A stretch of 47,614 nucleotides of DNA, taken from positions 1 through 47,614 of the forward strand of contig OMVS01000009.1 of the NCBI GenBank assembly GCA_900314575.1, given 5' to 3'. Position numbers and translations under genes: made by a program. Shown here piece by piece: positions 16,812-25,703 of the stretch. How positions within the stretch are numbered: the first letter of the stretch is position 1; the number at the start of each line of letters is the position of its first letter. The notes under the pieces were generated by a model, which saw nothing but the letters and a program-made list of their open reading frames with translations, did no database searches and was not told the DNA's origin. Origin of the DNA: an uncultured Olsenella sp. (lineage in GTDB: Bacteria > Actinomycetota > Coriobacteriia > Coriobacteriales > Atopobiaceae).

Positions 16812-17650
16812 TGGTGCGCGAGAGAAGGGTCAACCGCGTGCTCTCCGTCGTCTTCACGATCCTGAGCCTCGCGTGGGTCTACCCGATGTTCATGATCTTC
16901 GTGAACTCCTTCAAGCAGGAGAACGCGATCAACACCACGAGCGTGTTCGAGCTGCTCAACGCCGGCAACTTCGACGGCATCGCCAACTACGTCAACGCGC
17001 TCACGCGCCAGGGCTTCGCCTTCGCCTTCGGCTACTCGCTGCTGATCACGGTCACCTCGGTCGTGCTGATCCTGGTGTGCTGCTCCATGTGCGCCTGGTA
17101 CGTGGTGCGCGTGAACGACCGCTTCTGCAAGGCCCTGTACTACCTGTTCGTGTTCTCCATGGTCGTCCCGTTCCAGATGCTGATGTTCACGCTCTCGACC
17201 CTGGCGGACAACCTCGGGCTCAACACCCCGTACAACATCTGCTTCATCTACCTCGGCTTCGGTGCGGGGCTGGCGGTGTTCATGTTCGCCGGCTTCGTGA
17301 AGACCATCCCCACGGAGATCGAGGAGGCGGCCATGATCGACGGCTGCAACCCCGTGCAGACCTTCTTCCACGTGGTGCTGCCCATCATGAAGCCCACCTA
17401 CATCTCCGTCGGCATCCTCGAGACCATGTGGGTCTGGAACGACTACCTCCTGCCCTACCTGGTGCTCGACTCCACGAAGTACCGCACGATCCCGATCTTG
17501 ATCCAGTATTTCCGCGGCGGCTACGGCCACGTGGAGCTCGGTCCCATGATGGCCTGCATCATGATGGTCATCATCCCGATCGTCGTGGTCTACCTGCTCT
17601 GCCAGAAGTACATCATCGACGGCGTCGTCGCGGGCGCGGTCAAGGGCTAG
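16811..17650 (+). CDS. Sugar ABC transporter permease, MalG type
   Basis: 279 residues, six predicted helices, beginning MVRERRVNRVLSVVF. The EAA loop appears as EIEEAAMIDGCNPVQTFFHV, and the C-terminus YIIDGVVAGAVKG is the conserved MalG-type ending. The ATG at 16811 overlaps the previous stop (TAATG). A GC hairpin (CCGGCCC...GGGCCGG, about 17658-17681) separates it from the ATPase gene. Confidence 0.91.
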   Translation: MVRERRVNRVLSVVFTILSLAWVYPMFMIFVNSFKQENAINTTSVFELLNAGNFDGIANYVNALTRQGFAFAFGYSLLITVTSVVLILVCCSMCAWYVVRVNDRFCKALYYLFVFSMVVPFQMLMFTLSTLADNLGLNTPYNICFIYLGFGAGLAVFMFAGFVKTIPTEIEEAAMIDGCNPVQTFFHVVLPIMKPTYISVGILETMWVWNDYLLPYLVLDSTKYRTIPILIQYFRGGYGHVELGPMMACIMMVIIPIVVVYLLCQKYIIDGVVAGAVKG

Positions 17651-17738
17651 GGGCGTCCGGCCCTTCGGGGGAGGGCCGGGGGCATTCAAGGAACGCTTGG
17701 CGCCGGCGGTGCCGGCGAGACACGAGGAGGAACCAACC

Positions 17739-18932
17739 ATGGCCGAGGTGCAGCTCAAGAGCCTGCGCAAGGTGTATCCGCACGAGCGTGGCGCAAGGCA
17801 CGGCATCGGCAAGAAGAGGGCGTCCCAGCGCAAGTCCAACCTCGAGGTCACCGACGAGGGCGTCGTGGCGGTGCAGGACTTCGACCTCACGGTCCACGAC
17901 AAGGAGTTCGTCGTCCTGGTCGGGCCGTCGGGCTGCGGCAAGTCCACCACGCTGCGCATGATCGCCGGCCTCGAGGACATCACCTCGGGCGACCTCCTGA
18001 TCGACGGGAAGCGCGTCAACGACGTGGCGCCCAAGGACCGCGACATCGCCATGGTCTTCCAGAGCTACGCCCTGTACCCCAACATGACGGTGTATGAGAA
18101 CATGGCCTTCACGCTGCGCCTCAAGAAGGTCCCCGACGCCGAGGTGGACGAGAAGGTCCGCGCGGCCGCCAAGACCCTCGGCATCACGGAGTACCTTGAC
18201 CGCAAGCCCAGGGCGCTCTCCGGCGGGCAGCGCCAGCGCGTCGCCATCGGCCGCGCCATCGTGCGCAACCCCAAGGTCTTCCTGATGGACGAGCCGCTCT
18301 CCAACCTCGACGCGAAGCTGCGCAACCAGATGCGCGCCGAGCTCATCAAGCTGCGCCACAAGGTCGACGGCACCTTCGTCTACGTGACCCACGACCAGAC
18401 CGAGGCCATGACCCTGGGCGACCGCATCGTGGTCATGCGCGACGGCTACGTCCAGCAGGTCGGCACCCCGCAGGAGGTCTTCGACCACCCCGCGAACCTC
18501 TTCGTGGCGGGCTTCATCGGCATGCCGCAGATGAACTTCTTCCCCGCCGCGCTCCGCAAGGCCCAAGGCGGCTACGAGCTCGCCACGGACTTCGGCTGCG
18601 TGCCCCTGGCGGAGCGCACCTCCCGCGCGCTCGCCCAGGCGGGCGCGGGCGAGGCCGAGGTCACGGCGGGCGTGCGCCCCGAGCAGATCCAGGTCCACGC
18701 GACCCAGGTCGAAGGCGCCCTGCACGCCGTCATCGACGTCTCCGAGCTCATGGGCTCGACCGTCCACGTCCACGCCCGCGTCGGCGCCAACGACTTCGTC
18801 TTCGTCGTGCCCACGGCAGAGCTCAGCCGCGAGGACGGCAGGGCGTATGCTGACGGCGACGAGATCTGGTTCACCTTCGAGCCCAACGCCGTCCACCTCT
18901 TCGACCGCGCGACCGAGAAGAACCTGATCTAG
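17739..18932 (+). CDS. Sugar ABC transporter ATPase (MsmX/UgpC/MalK type)
   Basis: 397 residues, cytosolic. Walker A GPSGCGKST, Q-loop FQSYALYPNMTVYENM, signature LSGGQRQRVAIGRAIV, Walker B VFLMDEPLSNLDA, and a C-terminal TOBE-type regulatory domain (VTAGVRPEQIQVHA). Compared with usual MalK proteins there is a basic insertion of about 25 residues (YPHERGARHGIGKKRASQRK region, about 11-38) before the first core strand ends. The ATG at 17739 has GAGGAGG upstream. It probably energises the two upstream permeases and could serve other sugar importers, as MsmX does in Firmicutes. Confidence 0.92.
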   Translation: MAEVQLKSLRKVYPHERGARHGIGKKRASQRKSNLEVTDEGVVAVQDFDLTVHDKEFVVLVGPSGCGKSTTLRMIAGLEDITSGDLLIDGKRVNDVAPKDRDIAMVFQSYALYPNMTVYENMAFTLRLKKVPDAEVDEKVRAAAKTLGITEYLDRKPRALSGGQRQRVAIGRAIVRNPKVFLMDEPLSNLDAKLRNQMRAELIKLRHKVDGTFVYVTHDQTEAMTLGDRIVVMRDGYVQQVGTPQEVFDHPANLFVAGFIGMPQMNFFPAALRKAQGGYELATDFGCVPLAERTSRALAQAGAGEAEVTAGVRPEQIQVHATQVEGALHAVIDVSELMGSTVHVHARVGANDFVFVVPTAELSREDGRAYADGDEIWFTFEPNAVHLFDRATEKNLI

Positions 18933-18984
18933 GCGCGCGGCAAGCCGCGCCCAGAGTCGCGCAAGCCAGTCCCCCCTCGTGCCG

Positions 18985-19011
18985 GGGCCCCGGGGACCCT
19001 CCCCGGGGCCC
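18985..19011. terminator. Strong GC hairpin between the ATPase gene and malQ
   Basis: GGGCCCCGGGG and CCCCGGGGCCC pair over 11 bp with a 5-nt loop and no T-run. Located inside the likely operon (18933-19110), it may attenuate or separate transport from catabolic genes. Confidence 0.45.
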
Positions 19012-19110
19012 ACCCCAAGGTCGGCGACGGCGGGGGCGTCCATCCGCCCGACCCGGCGGCGTGCCCCAGGCGGCCGGGCGGGGACGACCAGACAAGGGAG
19101 AGTGATTCGA

Positions 19111-20616
19111 GTGCGTGCAAGCGGAGTGCTGATGCCCGTGAGCGCCCTTCCCGGCCCCTACGGCATCGGGTCCTTCGGCCGGGCGGCCTACGACTTCGTC
19201 GACTTCCTGGTGCGGACGAGGCAGCGCTACTGGCAGATCCTGCCCCTCACCACGACGGGCTTCGGCGACTCGCCCTACCAGTCCTTCTCGGCCTTCGCCG
19301 GCAACCCCAACTTCATCGACCTCGACGACCTTCTCGAGCGGGGCCTGCTCACCGAGGCGGACCTCGCCGGCGCCGACTTCGGTGCCGACCCCGGGCTCGT
19401 GGACTACGGGCGCATCTTCACGGAGCGCCGGCGGGTGCTCGAGCGCGCGGTGCCGCGCTTCTTCGCCGACCCTCCCGCCGACCTCGACGCCTTCCTCGCG
19501 GACAACGCCTCCTGGCTCGATCCCTACTGCGAGTTCATGGCGGTAAAGGAGGCGTTCGGCCTCAAGGCCTACCACGAGTGGCCGCCCGCGCTGAGGAGGC
19601 GCGGCGCGGCGTCCGCGCGGGTGGCCGCGGGCAGGCCGGAGGCCGTGCGCTACCACCGGATGACCCAGTACCTGTTCTTCTCGCAGTGGCGGCGCCTCAA
19701 GCGCCACGCGAACGACAACGGCGTGCTCGTGATTGGCGACATCCCGATCTACGTGTCGCGCGACTCGGTCGAGATGTGGTCCTCCCCGGAGCTCTTCCTG
19801 ACCGACGCCGCGGGCGACCCCACGAGCGTGGCCGGAACGCCGCCCGACCAGTTCTCCAGCACGGGCCAGTACTGGGGCAACCCCATCTACGACTGGCGGG
19901 CCATGGAGGCCGACGGCTTCTCCTGGTGGGTCGGGCGGATGCGCGCGGCGCTTGGGCTCTACGACGTGGTGAGGATTGACCACTTCCGCGGCTTCGAGTC
20001 GTTCTGGGAGGTGCCCTTCGGCTCTGCGACCTCCGCCTCCGGCAGCTGGTCCAAGGGCCCGGGGACGCGCCTGTTCGAGCGGCTCTCCGCCGAGCTGGGC
20101 GAGCTTCCCGTCATCGCCGAGGACCTCGGGTTCCTGACGCCGGAGGTCGTGCGGATGGTGGGGGAGACGGGCTTCCCGGGCATGAAGGTCCTCCAGTTCG
20201 CCTTCGACGGGCGCCACGACTCCTACTACCTGCCGCACCACTACGCCCCCAACACCGTGGCCTACGTGGGGACGCACGACAACCAGACGGCGCGCGGCTG
20301 GTACGAGACGACGGCGACGCCGCTCCAGCGCGAGCAGGCCGACCGCTACCTCCACCGCGCGCCGGGCGAGCCCGCCTCGGCGGCCTTCGTGCGCGGGATA
20401 GCGGCCAGCCCGAGCGACACGTGCGTCTACTGCATGCAGGACCTTCTCGACCTGGGCGACGAGGCGCGGATCAACGTCCCCGCGACGGTGGGCGGCAACT
20501 GGCGCTGGCGCCTGCTTCCGGGCGCCGTCACGCGCGAGGTGGAGGAGGGGTTGGCGCGGCTGACCGAGACCTACTTCAGGGTGCCCGGCGCCCCGGCGCC
20601 GGAGCTGCCCCAGTAG
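19111..20616 (+). CDS. malQ: 4-alpha-glucanotransferase (amylomaltase, GH77)
   Basis: 501 residues. It moves alpha-1,4-glucan segments between maltodextrins and releases glucose. Seen: SGVLMPVSALPGPYGIGSFG at the N-terminus, ILPLTTTGFGDSPYQSFSAFAGN, the IGDIPIYVSRDSVEMW block, VVRIDHFRGFESFWEV with the catalytic Asp, PVIAEDLGFLTPEV with the acid Glu, and YVGTHDNQTARGWY. GTG at 19111 is taken as start because AAGGGAGAG lies 8-9 bases upstream; the in-frame GTG at 19102 overlaps that site. It sits between the sugar ABC genes and phosphorylase, the usual maltodextrin-degradation pairing. Confidence 0.95.
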   Translation: MRASGVLMPVSALPGPYGIGSFGRAAYDFVDFLVRTRQRYWQILPLTTTGFGDSPYQSFSAFAGNPNFIDLDDLLERGLLTEADLAGADFGADPGLVDYGRIFTERRRVLERAVPRFFADPPADLDAFLADNASWLDPYCEFMAVKEAFGLKAYHEWPPALRRRGAASARVAAGRPEAVRYHRMTQYLFFSQWRRLKRHANDNGVLVIGDIPIYVSRDSVEMWSSPELFLTDAAGDPTSVAGTPPDQFSSTGQYWGNPIYDWRAMEADGFSWWVGRMRAALGLYDVVRIDHFRGFESFWEVPFGSATSASGSWSKGPGTRLFERLSAELGELPVIAEDLGFLTPEVVRMVGETGFPGMKVLQFAFDGRHDSYYLPHHYAPNTVAYVGTHDNQTARGWYETTATPLQREQADRYLHRAPGEPASAAFVRGIAASPSDTCVYCMQDLLDLGDEARINVPATVGGNWRWRLLPGAVTREVEEGLARLTETYFRVPGAPAPELPQ

Positions 20617-20659
20617 GGGCGCCGGGCGTCCGCATCGACTTCGACGAGGAGGGACTTCC

Positions 20660-22930
20660 ATGATCGACCTTGAGGGGAGCGCCCGCGAGGCGTTCGGCAG
20701 GGGGCTGGCGGAGCTCGGCGACGACGAGGTCTGCCGGCTGCTGCAGGACCTGGTGAGGGAGCGGGCGCGGGAGCTGCCCGTGGTGCACGGCAAGCGGCGG
20801 CTCTACTACGTCTCCGCTGAGTTCTTGATCGGCAAGCTTCTGACCTGCAACCTCATCAACCTCGGGATCTACGACGAGGTCAGGTCCCAGCTCGCGGCGG
20901 CCGGCCACGACCTCGCCCGCGTAGAGGAGAGCGAGGTGGAGCCGGCGCTCGGCAACGGCGGCCTCGGCAGGCTCGCCGCCTGCTTCCTCGACTCGATCGC
21001 CACGCTGGGGTTGCCCGGCGACGGCGTGGGCCTCAACTACCACTACGGCCTCTTCCGCCAGCGCTTCTCGTACAAGCAGCAGACGGCGGTGCCCGACGAG
21101 TGGCTCGGTCGCCAGGACGTCCTGAACGACGAGGGCACGGGCTTCACGGTGAGGTTCGGCGGCTTCTCCGTCACCTCCCACCTCTACTCCATCGACGTCC
21201 TGGGCTACGGGCGCGGCGCCAAGGACCGCCTGCGCCTCTTCGACCTGGAGGGCGCGGACGACTCGCTCGTGCCCGCCGACTCCATCGACTTCGACAAGAC
21301 CCAGGTCTCGCGCAACCTCACGCTCTTCCTCTACCCGGACGACTCAGACGAGGACGGCAGGCTCCTTCGCGTCTACCAGCAGTACTTCATGGTGAGCAAC
21401 GCGGCGCAGCTCATCGTCGCCGAGGCCCTCGGGCGCGGGAGCCGCCTCACCGACCTGGACGAGTACGCGGTCGTCCAGATCAACGACACGCACCCCACGA
21501 TGGTCATCCCCGAGCTCGTCCGCATCCTCGTGGACGAGCACGGCGTCGCCTTCGACGACGCGGTGGCGGTCGTGCGCCGCATGGTGGCCTACACCAACCA
21601 CACCATCCTCGCGGAGGCCCTCGAGAAGTGGCCGCTCGCCTACCTCGAGCGCGTGGCGCCGCGCGTTGCCCAGATCATCGTGAGGCTCGACGAGCTCGCC
21701 AAGGAGCGCTGCGGCGACCCGGAGGTGGCCATAATCGCCGACGGCGTGGTCCACATGGCCCGCCTTGCCATCCACTACGGCTTCAGCGTGAACGGCGTGG
21801 CGGAGCTGCACACGCGGATCCTCGAGCAGACCGAGCTCCACCCGTTCTTCGAGCTCTACCCCGAGCGGTTCTCCAACAAGACCAACGGCATCACCTTCCG
21901 CCGCTGGCTGATGGCGGCCAACCCCGACCTGACCGACCTGATCGACCGCACGATCGGGACGGGCTGGCACCGGACGGCCGACCTCTCGTCGCTCGCCGCC
22001 CACGCGGACGACGCCGGCGTGCTCGAGGGGCTCGCGCGCGCCAAGGAGGGCGCCAAGGCGCGGATGCGCGACTTCCTCTGGCGGCGCCAGGGCGTGCGCG
22101 TGCCCGAGGACGCCATCGTCGACGTGCAGGTCAAGCGCTTCCATGAGTACAAGCGCCAGCAGATGCTCGCGCTCTACATAATCTGGAAGTACCTCGACAT
22201 CAAGAACGGCAACCGCCCCGCGCGCCCGATCACGATCGTCTTCGGCGGCAAGGCGGCGCCTGCCTACACCATCGCCCAGGACGTCATCCACCTGGTCGTG
22301 ACCCTGGGCGCCTGGATTGCCAACGACCCCGCCGTCGCCCCCTACCTGCAGGTCGTGATGGTCGAGAACTACGACGTGACGGCGGCCGAGCACCTGATAC
22401 CGGCGGCGGACGTCTCCGAGCAGATCTCGCTCGCCTCCAAGGAGGCCTCGGGCACGTCCAACATGAAGTTCATGCTCAACGGGGCGGTCACGCTGTGCAC
22501 CCTCGACGGCGCCAACGTGGAGATTGCCCGGCTCGTGGGGCCGGAGAGCATCTACACCTTCGGGGCCTCCAGCGAGGAGGTGGAGCGCCTCTACGCGGAG
22601 GGCTCCTACGACGCGCACGCCCTCTACCTCAGGCCCGCGACCAAGCTCCTGGTCGACTTCATCACCAACCCCCAGTTCATGGCGACGGGCTGCCCCGACA
22701 GGCTGCGCCGCCTGCACGACGACATCGCCTGGAAGGACTGGTTCATGGCCCTGCTCGACCTCGAGGAGTTCATCCGGGTGAAGGAGGTCGTCTACGCCGA
22801 CTACGAGGACCGCGAGGCCTGGATGCGCAAGTCCCTCGCCAACGTCGCGGCGGCCGGCGCCTTCTCCTCGGACCGCACGATCAGGCAGTACAACGACGAC
22901 ATCTGGCGCCTCGTTCCCGACGAGGAGTAG
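20660..22930 (+). CDS. glgP: Glycogen/maltodextrin phosphorylase (GT35)
   Basis: 756 residues. It releases glucose-1-phosphate from alpha-1,4-glucans using pyridoxal phosphate. Seen: RRLYYVSAEFLIGKLL, EPALGNGGLGRLAACFLDS, NDTHPTMVIPELVRIL, VQVKRFHEYKRQQ, and the PLP-lysine region KEASGTSNMKFMLNGAVT. It is shorter than animal phosphorylases at the N-terminus, as usual for bacterial maltodextrin phosphorylases, so the preferred substrate could be imported maltodextrin as well as stored glycogen. GAGGAGGGA precedes the ATG. It ends the alpha-glucan operon before a 15-bp hairpin. Confidence 0.96.
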   Translation: MIDLEGSAREAFGRGLAELGDDEVCRLLQDLVRERARELPVVHGKRRLYYVSAEFLIGKLLTCNLINLGIYDEVRSQLAAAGHDLARVEESEVEPALGNGGLGRLAACFLDSIATLGLPGDGVGLNYHYGLFRQRFSYKQQTAVPDEWLGRQDVLNDEGTGFTVRFGGFSVTSHLYSIDVLGYGRGAKDRLRLFDLEGADDSLVPADSIDFDKTQVSRNLTLFLYPDDSDEDGRLLRVYQQYFMVSNAAQLIVAEALGRGSRLTDLDEYAVVQINDTHPTMVIPELVRILVDEHGVAFDDAVAVVRRMVAYTNHTILAEALEKWPLAYLERVAPRVAQIIVRLDELAKERCGDPEVAIIADGVVHMARLAIHYGFSVNGVAELHTRILEQTELHPFFELYPERFSNKTNGITFRRWLMAANPDLTDLIDRTIGTGWHRTADLSSLAAHADDAGVLEGLARAKEGAKARMRDFLWRRQGVRVPEDAIVDVQVKRFHEYKRQQMLALYIIWKYLDIKNGNRPARPITIVFGGKAAPAYTIAQDVIHLVVTLGAWIANDPAVAPYLQVVMVENYDVTAAEHLIPAADVSEQISLASKEASGTSNMKFMLNGAVTLCTLDGANVEIARLVGPESIYTFGASSEEVERLYAEGSYDAHALYLRPATKLLVDFITNPQFMATGCPDRLRRLHDDIAWKDWFMALLDLEEFIRVKEVVYADYEDREAWMRKSLANVAAAGAFSSDRTIRQYNDDIWRLVPDEE

Positions 22931-22983
22931 CCGGGAGCGGCTGCCCCGGCACGTCGGGCGTCCCCATTGCCCCCCCTTTCGCG

Positions 22984-23017
22984 GCGCCCCCTCCCCTCGC
23001 CTGAGGGGAGGGGGCGC
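22984..23017. terminator. Bidirectional hairpin between glgP and the GntR gene
   Basis: A perfect 15-bp stem (GCGCCCCCTCCCCTC with its complement at 23003-23017) and a 4-nt loop lie between two convergent genes. No T-run follows on either side. Confidence 0.6.
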
Positions 23018-23073
23018 ACCCTTCGGGCGCGACCGTCCCCGCGAGCGGGCCTGGGGCGCGGCGCCCGGGCGCG

Positions 23074-23793
23074 TCAGCGCCTGGAGACGGCGTTGTAGCG
23101 GAAGGTGTCGGGATGGCTTCTGACCTGCGTGAACTCGAACATGATGCCGTCTGAGTTGAACGACTGGCTCTCGATCACGGCGACGCAGTTGTAGGGGTCG
23201 AGACGCAGGCACTCCCTGTCGGAGTCGCTCGCGAGCTCGACCGTGATCTGGCGCTTGGAGGTCAGGATCCTCATCTTGAGGACCTGCTCGAGGTAGCGGT
23301 AGATCGAGTCCTCCGCGATGGCGGGCGTGATGCCGGGGACGGCGCTCGCGAGCAGGTAGTCCCGGTCGATCTGGCAGGCGAAGCCGTCGAGGCTGCGCAC
23401 GCGCACGATGCGCACGAGCTCGGCGCCCTCCTCGAAGCCGGTGTACTCGGCGAGTCCCCTGCCGCAGGTCAGGTGCTCGAACTCCCGCACGGTCGTGCTC
23501 GGGGCCAGGCCGTTCTGCGCGGCGTACTCGCTGAAGGACTGCAGCCCGTCGAGCGAGCCGATGACGTCGCGGGAGGTCGTGCGCCAGATCACGCGCACGC
23601 CCTTGCCGTGGAGCGGCTGCACCAGGCCCTCGTCCGCCAGCATCTGGAGCGCCCGACGGACGGTGTTGCGCGAGCAGGAGTAGACGCCGACGAGCTCGTT
23701 CTCGGAGGGGAGGAACGACTGGTAGGCGTAGACGCCCTGCTGGATCTTCTCCTTGAGGTCGAGGTAGATGCCCTCGAACATCGCCTTCGGCAT
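23074..23793 (-). CDS. GntR/HutC-family regulator with UTRA domain (TreR-like)
   Basis: 239 residues. The N-terminal winged helix covers about 5-72 (IQQGVYAYQSFLPSENEL, CSRNTVRRALQMLADEGLV), followed by a UTRA ligand-binding domain (IVRVRSLDGFACQIDRDYLL, SIYRYLEQVL). UTRA domains of this class bind sugar phosphates. It is divergent from an alpha-glucoside-type PTS gene, and a perfect 14-bp palindrome lies between them, so autoregulation and control of that PTS are likely. It may also act on the ABC operon, whose operators share the TTGT-N4-ACAA outline. Confidence 0.88.
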   Translation of the reverse strand: MPKAMFEGIYLDLKEKIQQGVYAYQSFLPSENELVGVYSCSRNTVRRALQMLADEGLVQPLHGKGVRVIWRTTSRDVIGSLDGLQSFSEYAAQNGLAPSTTVREFEHLTCGRGLAEYTGFEEGAELVRIVRVRSLDGFACQIDRDYLLASAVPGITPAIAEDSIYRYLEQVLKMRILTSKRQITVELASDSDRECLRLDPYNCVAVIESQSFNSDGIMFEFTQVRSHPDTFRYNAVSRR

Positions 23794-23904
23794 GGCCGTC
23801 CCCCAACCGTGGAATCGCCGTCAGTCGCCCTCGCCCGCAGCCCGCGTGGGCGAGCATCATATGTTATACGACTACCCAGCGCCTCCCGCACGCGGTATCC
23901 TTAT

Positions 23905-23918
23905 CTTGTCTAGACAAG
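23905..23918. promoter_or_regulatory. Perfect 14-bp palindromic operator CTTGTCTAGACAAG
   Basis: CTTGTCTAGACAAG lies in the divergent region between the GntR regulator and the PTS gene. It matches the TTGT-N4-ACAA pattern of GntR/HutC operators and is the most symmetrical of the four copies in the window. Confidence 0.75.
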
Positions 23919-24006
23919 TGTATCGCCTGGGTGGCGCCTCGTGGCGCGTCGTCCGGCGGGCCGTCGCGCCCGCGGGCCGCGCGGGGCGCCGGGGAGGGGT
24001 CGCTCC

Positions 24007-25644
24007 ATGATGCGGCAGGTCCAGAGGCTCGGTGGCGCCCTGTACGCGCCCGCGATGCTGTTCGCGTTCGCCGGCGTGGTCGTGGGGTTGGGGACGCTCT
24101 TCACGACCGAGGCGGTCATGGGCCCCGTCGCCGCCGAGGGCACCGCCTGGCACGACGCCTGGAGCGTGGTCCTCTCCGGCGGCTGGACCGTCTTCAACCA
24201 GCTGCCGCTCCTGTTCGCGGTCGCCCTTCCGATCGGGCTGGCCCGCAAGCAGCAGGGGCGCTGCTGCATGGAGGCGCTCGTCTCCTACCTGACCTTCAAC
24301 TACTTCGTGAACACCATCCTCTCCGCGTGGGGCCCCGCCCTCGGCGTGGACCTCTCCGCCGAGGTGGGCAACGCCTCGGGCCTCGCCCTGGTCGGCGGGA
24401 TCAAGACGCTCGACATGGGCATGGTGGGGGCGCTGGCGATCTCTGCCGTGGTGGTCTGGCTCCACAACCGCCTCTTCGACACGGAGCTGCCCGAGTGGCT
24501 CGGGGTCTTCTCCGGCTCCACCTTCGTCTACATGGTCTCGTTCGCGGCGATGCTGCCGTGCGCCGCGCTGGCGGCCGTCGTGTGGCCCAGGGTCCAGGTG
24601 GCCATGCTCGCCCTGCAGGGGGTGATCGCCGGCGCGGGCACCCTCGGCGTCACGGCCTTCGTGTTCCTGGAGCGTGCCCTCATCCCCTTCGGCCTGCACC
24701 ACCTGCTCTACGCGCCCTTCTACTACGACAACGCCGTGGTCGCGGGCGGCATCTACTCCGCCTGGGCCCGGGCGCTGCCCCAGCTCGCGGCCACGTCCTC
24801 CCCGCTCAAGGAGGCGGCGCCCTGGGCGGCGCTCACGGCGACCGGCTGGTCCAAGGTCTTCGGCATCCCCGGCGTCGCCGCAGCCTTCTACGTCACGGCC
24901 GCGCCGGCGCGCCGCAAGCGCCTGCTCTCGCTGCTCGTGCCTGTGACCCTGACCTCGGTGCTCTGCGGCGTGACCGAGCCCATCGAGTTCACCTTCCTCT
25001 TCGTGGCCCCGCCGCTCTTCCTCGTGCACGCGGCGCTCGCGGCCCTGCTCGCGACCTGCATGAACCTCGTGGGCGTGGTCGGCGTCTTCTCGGGCGGCCT
25101 GATCGAGATGGCCTCCTTCGACCTCGTCCCGCTCGCGGGCTCCCATGGCCTCGAGTACCTGCGCGCGATCCCGGTCGGCCTGGCCTTCACCGCGATCTAC
25201 TTCGTAGTGTTCCGCTTCCTGATCCTGCGCTTCGACTTCAAGACCCCGGGACGGGAGGCTGCGGGCGAGACGACCCTCTACTCCAAGGCGCAGTACCGCG
25301 CCGCCCGCGCGGCGGCGCGGGCGCACGCGTCCCTCGGCGGCGCGAATGCGACGGCGGCCCCGGGCGCGACGGCGGTCTCGGACGGGGAGGGTGCCGACGC
25401 CAGGACGGAGCAGGCGAGGCGCATCCTCGAGCTCCTGGGCGGCAGGGACAACGTCGTGGACGCCCTCAGCTGCGTCACCCGCCTGCGCGTCACCGTGCGG
25501 GACCCCGCGCTGGTGGCGGACGACGCGGCGTTCAGGGAGGCCGGCGCGATGGGCGCCGTCAAGAGGGGCGACGCCGTGCAGGTGGTCGTCGGCCTCTCGG
25601 TCGCCCAGGTGGGCGAGAGGCTCGAGGGGCTTCTCGGCAGGTGA
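24007..25644 (+). CDS. PTS EIICB, alpha-glucoside/maltose type (MalX/GlvC-like)
   Basis: 545 residues. The C domain (about 1-415) has many hydrophobic helices and the glucose-family features FNQLPLLFAVALPIGLA, LIPFGLHHLLYAPFYY and GVTEPIEFTFLFVAPPLF. An acidic, Ala-rich linker of about 45 residues leads to a C-terminal EIIB domain with DALSCVTRLRVTV, where Cys489 should be phosphorylated. The order is C then B. No EIIA is fused or present nearby, so phosphate must come from a EIIA encoded elsewhere. GGGGAGGGG precedes ATGATG at 24007. The substrate is probably maltose, trehalose or another alpha-glucoside, judging from the homologous C domain and the neighbouring glucan genes. Confidence 0.86.
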   Translation: MMRQVQRLGGALYAPAMLFAFAGVVVGLGTLFTTEAVMGPVAAEGTAWHDAWSVVLSGGWTVFNQLPLLFAVALPIGLARKQQGRCCMEALVSYLTFNYFVNTILSAWGPALGVDLSAEVGNASGLALVGGIKTLDMGMVGALAISAVVVWLHNRLFDTELPEWLGVFSGSTFVYMVSFAAMLPCAALAAVVWPRVQVAMLALQGVIAGAGTLGVTAFVFLERALIPFGLHHLLYAPFYYDNAVVAGGIYSAWARALPQLAATSSPLKEAAPWAALTATGWSKVFGIPGVAAAFYVTAAPARRKRLLSLLVPVTLTSVLCGVTEPIEFTFLFVAPPLFLVHAALAALLATCMNLVGVVGVFSGGLIEMASFDLVPLAGSHGLEYLRAIPVGLAFTAIYFVVFRFLILRFDFKTPGREAAGETTLYSKAQYRAARAAARAHASLGGANATAAPGATAVSDGEGADARTEQARRILELLGGRDNVVDALSCVTRLRVTVRDPALVADDAAFREAGAMGAVKRGDAVQVVVGLSVAQVGERLEGLLGR

Positions 25645-25703
25645 CGGCGCCCCCGGTGGCGGCGCCGGGCTTGGTGGGGCAGGTTGTCGACGGGGAGGCG
25701 GAC

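Noticed and set aside
24007-24300. Start of the PTS gene at the upstream in-frame GTG near 23941
   Set aside because: The extra residues are Arg/Gly/Ala-rich with no homology to EIIC, and a strong GGGGAGGGG site stands before ATG 24007.
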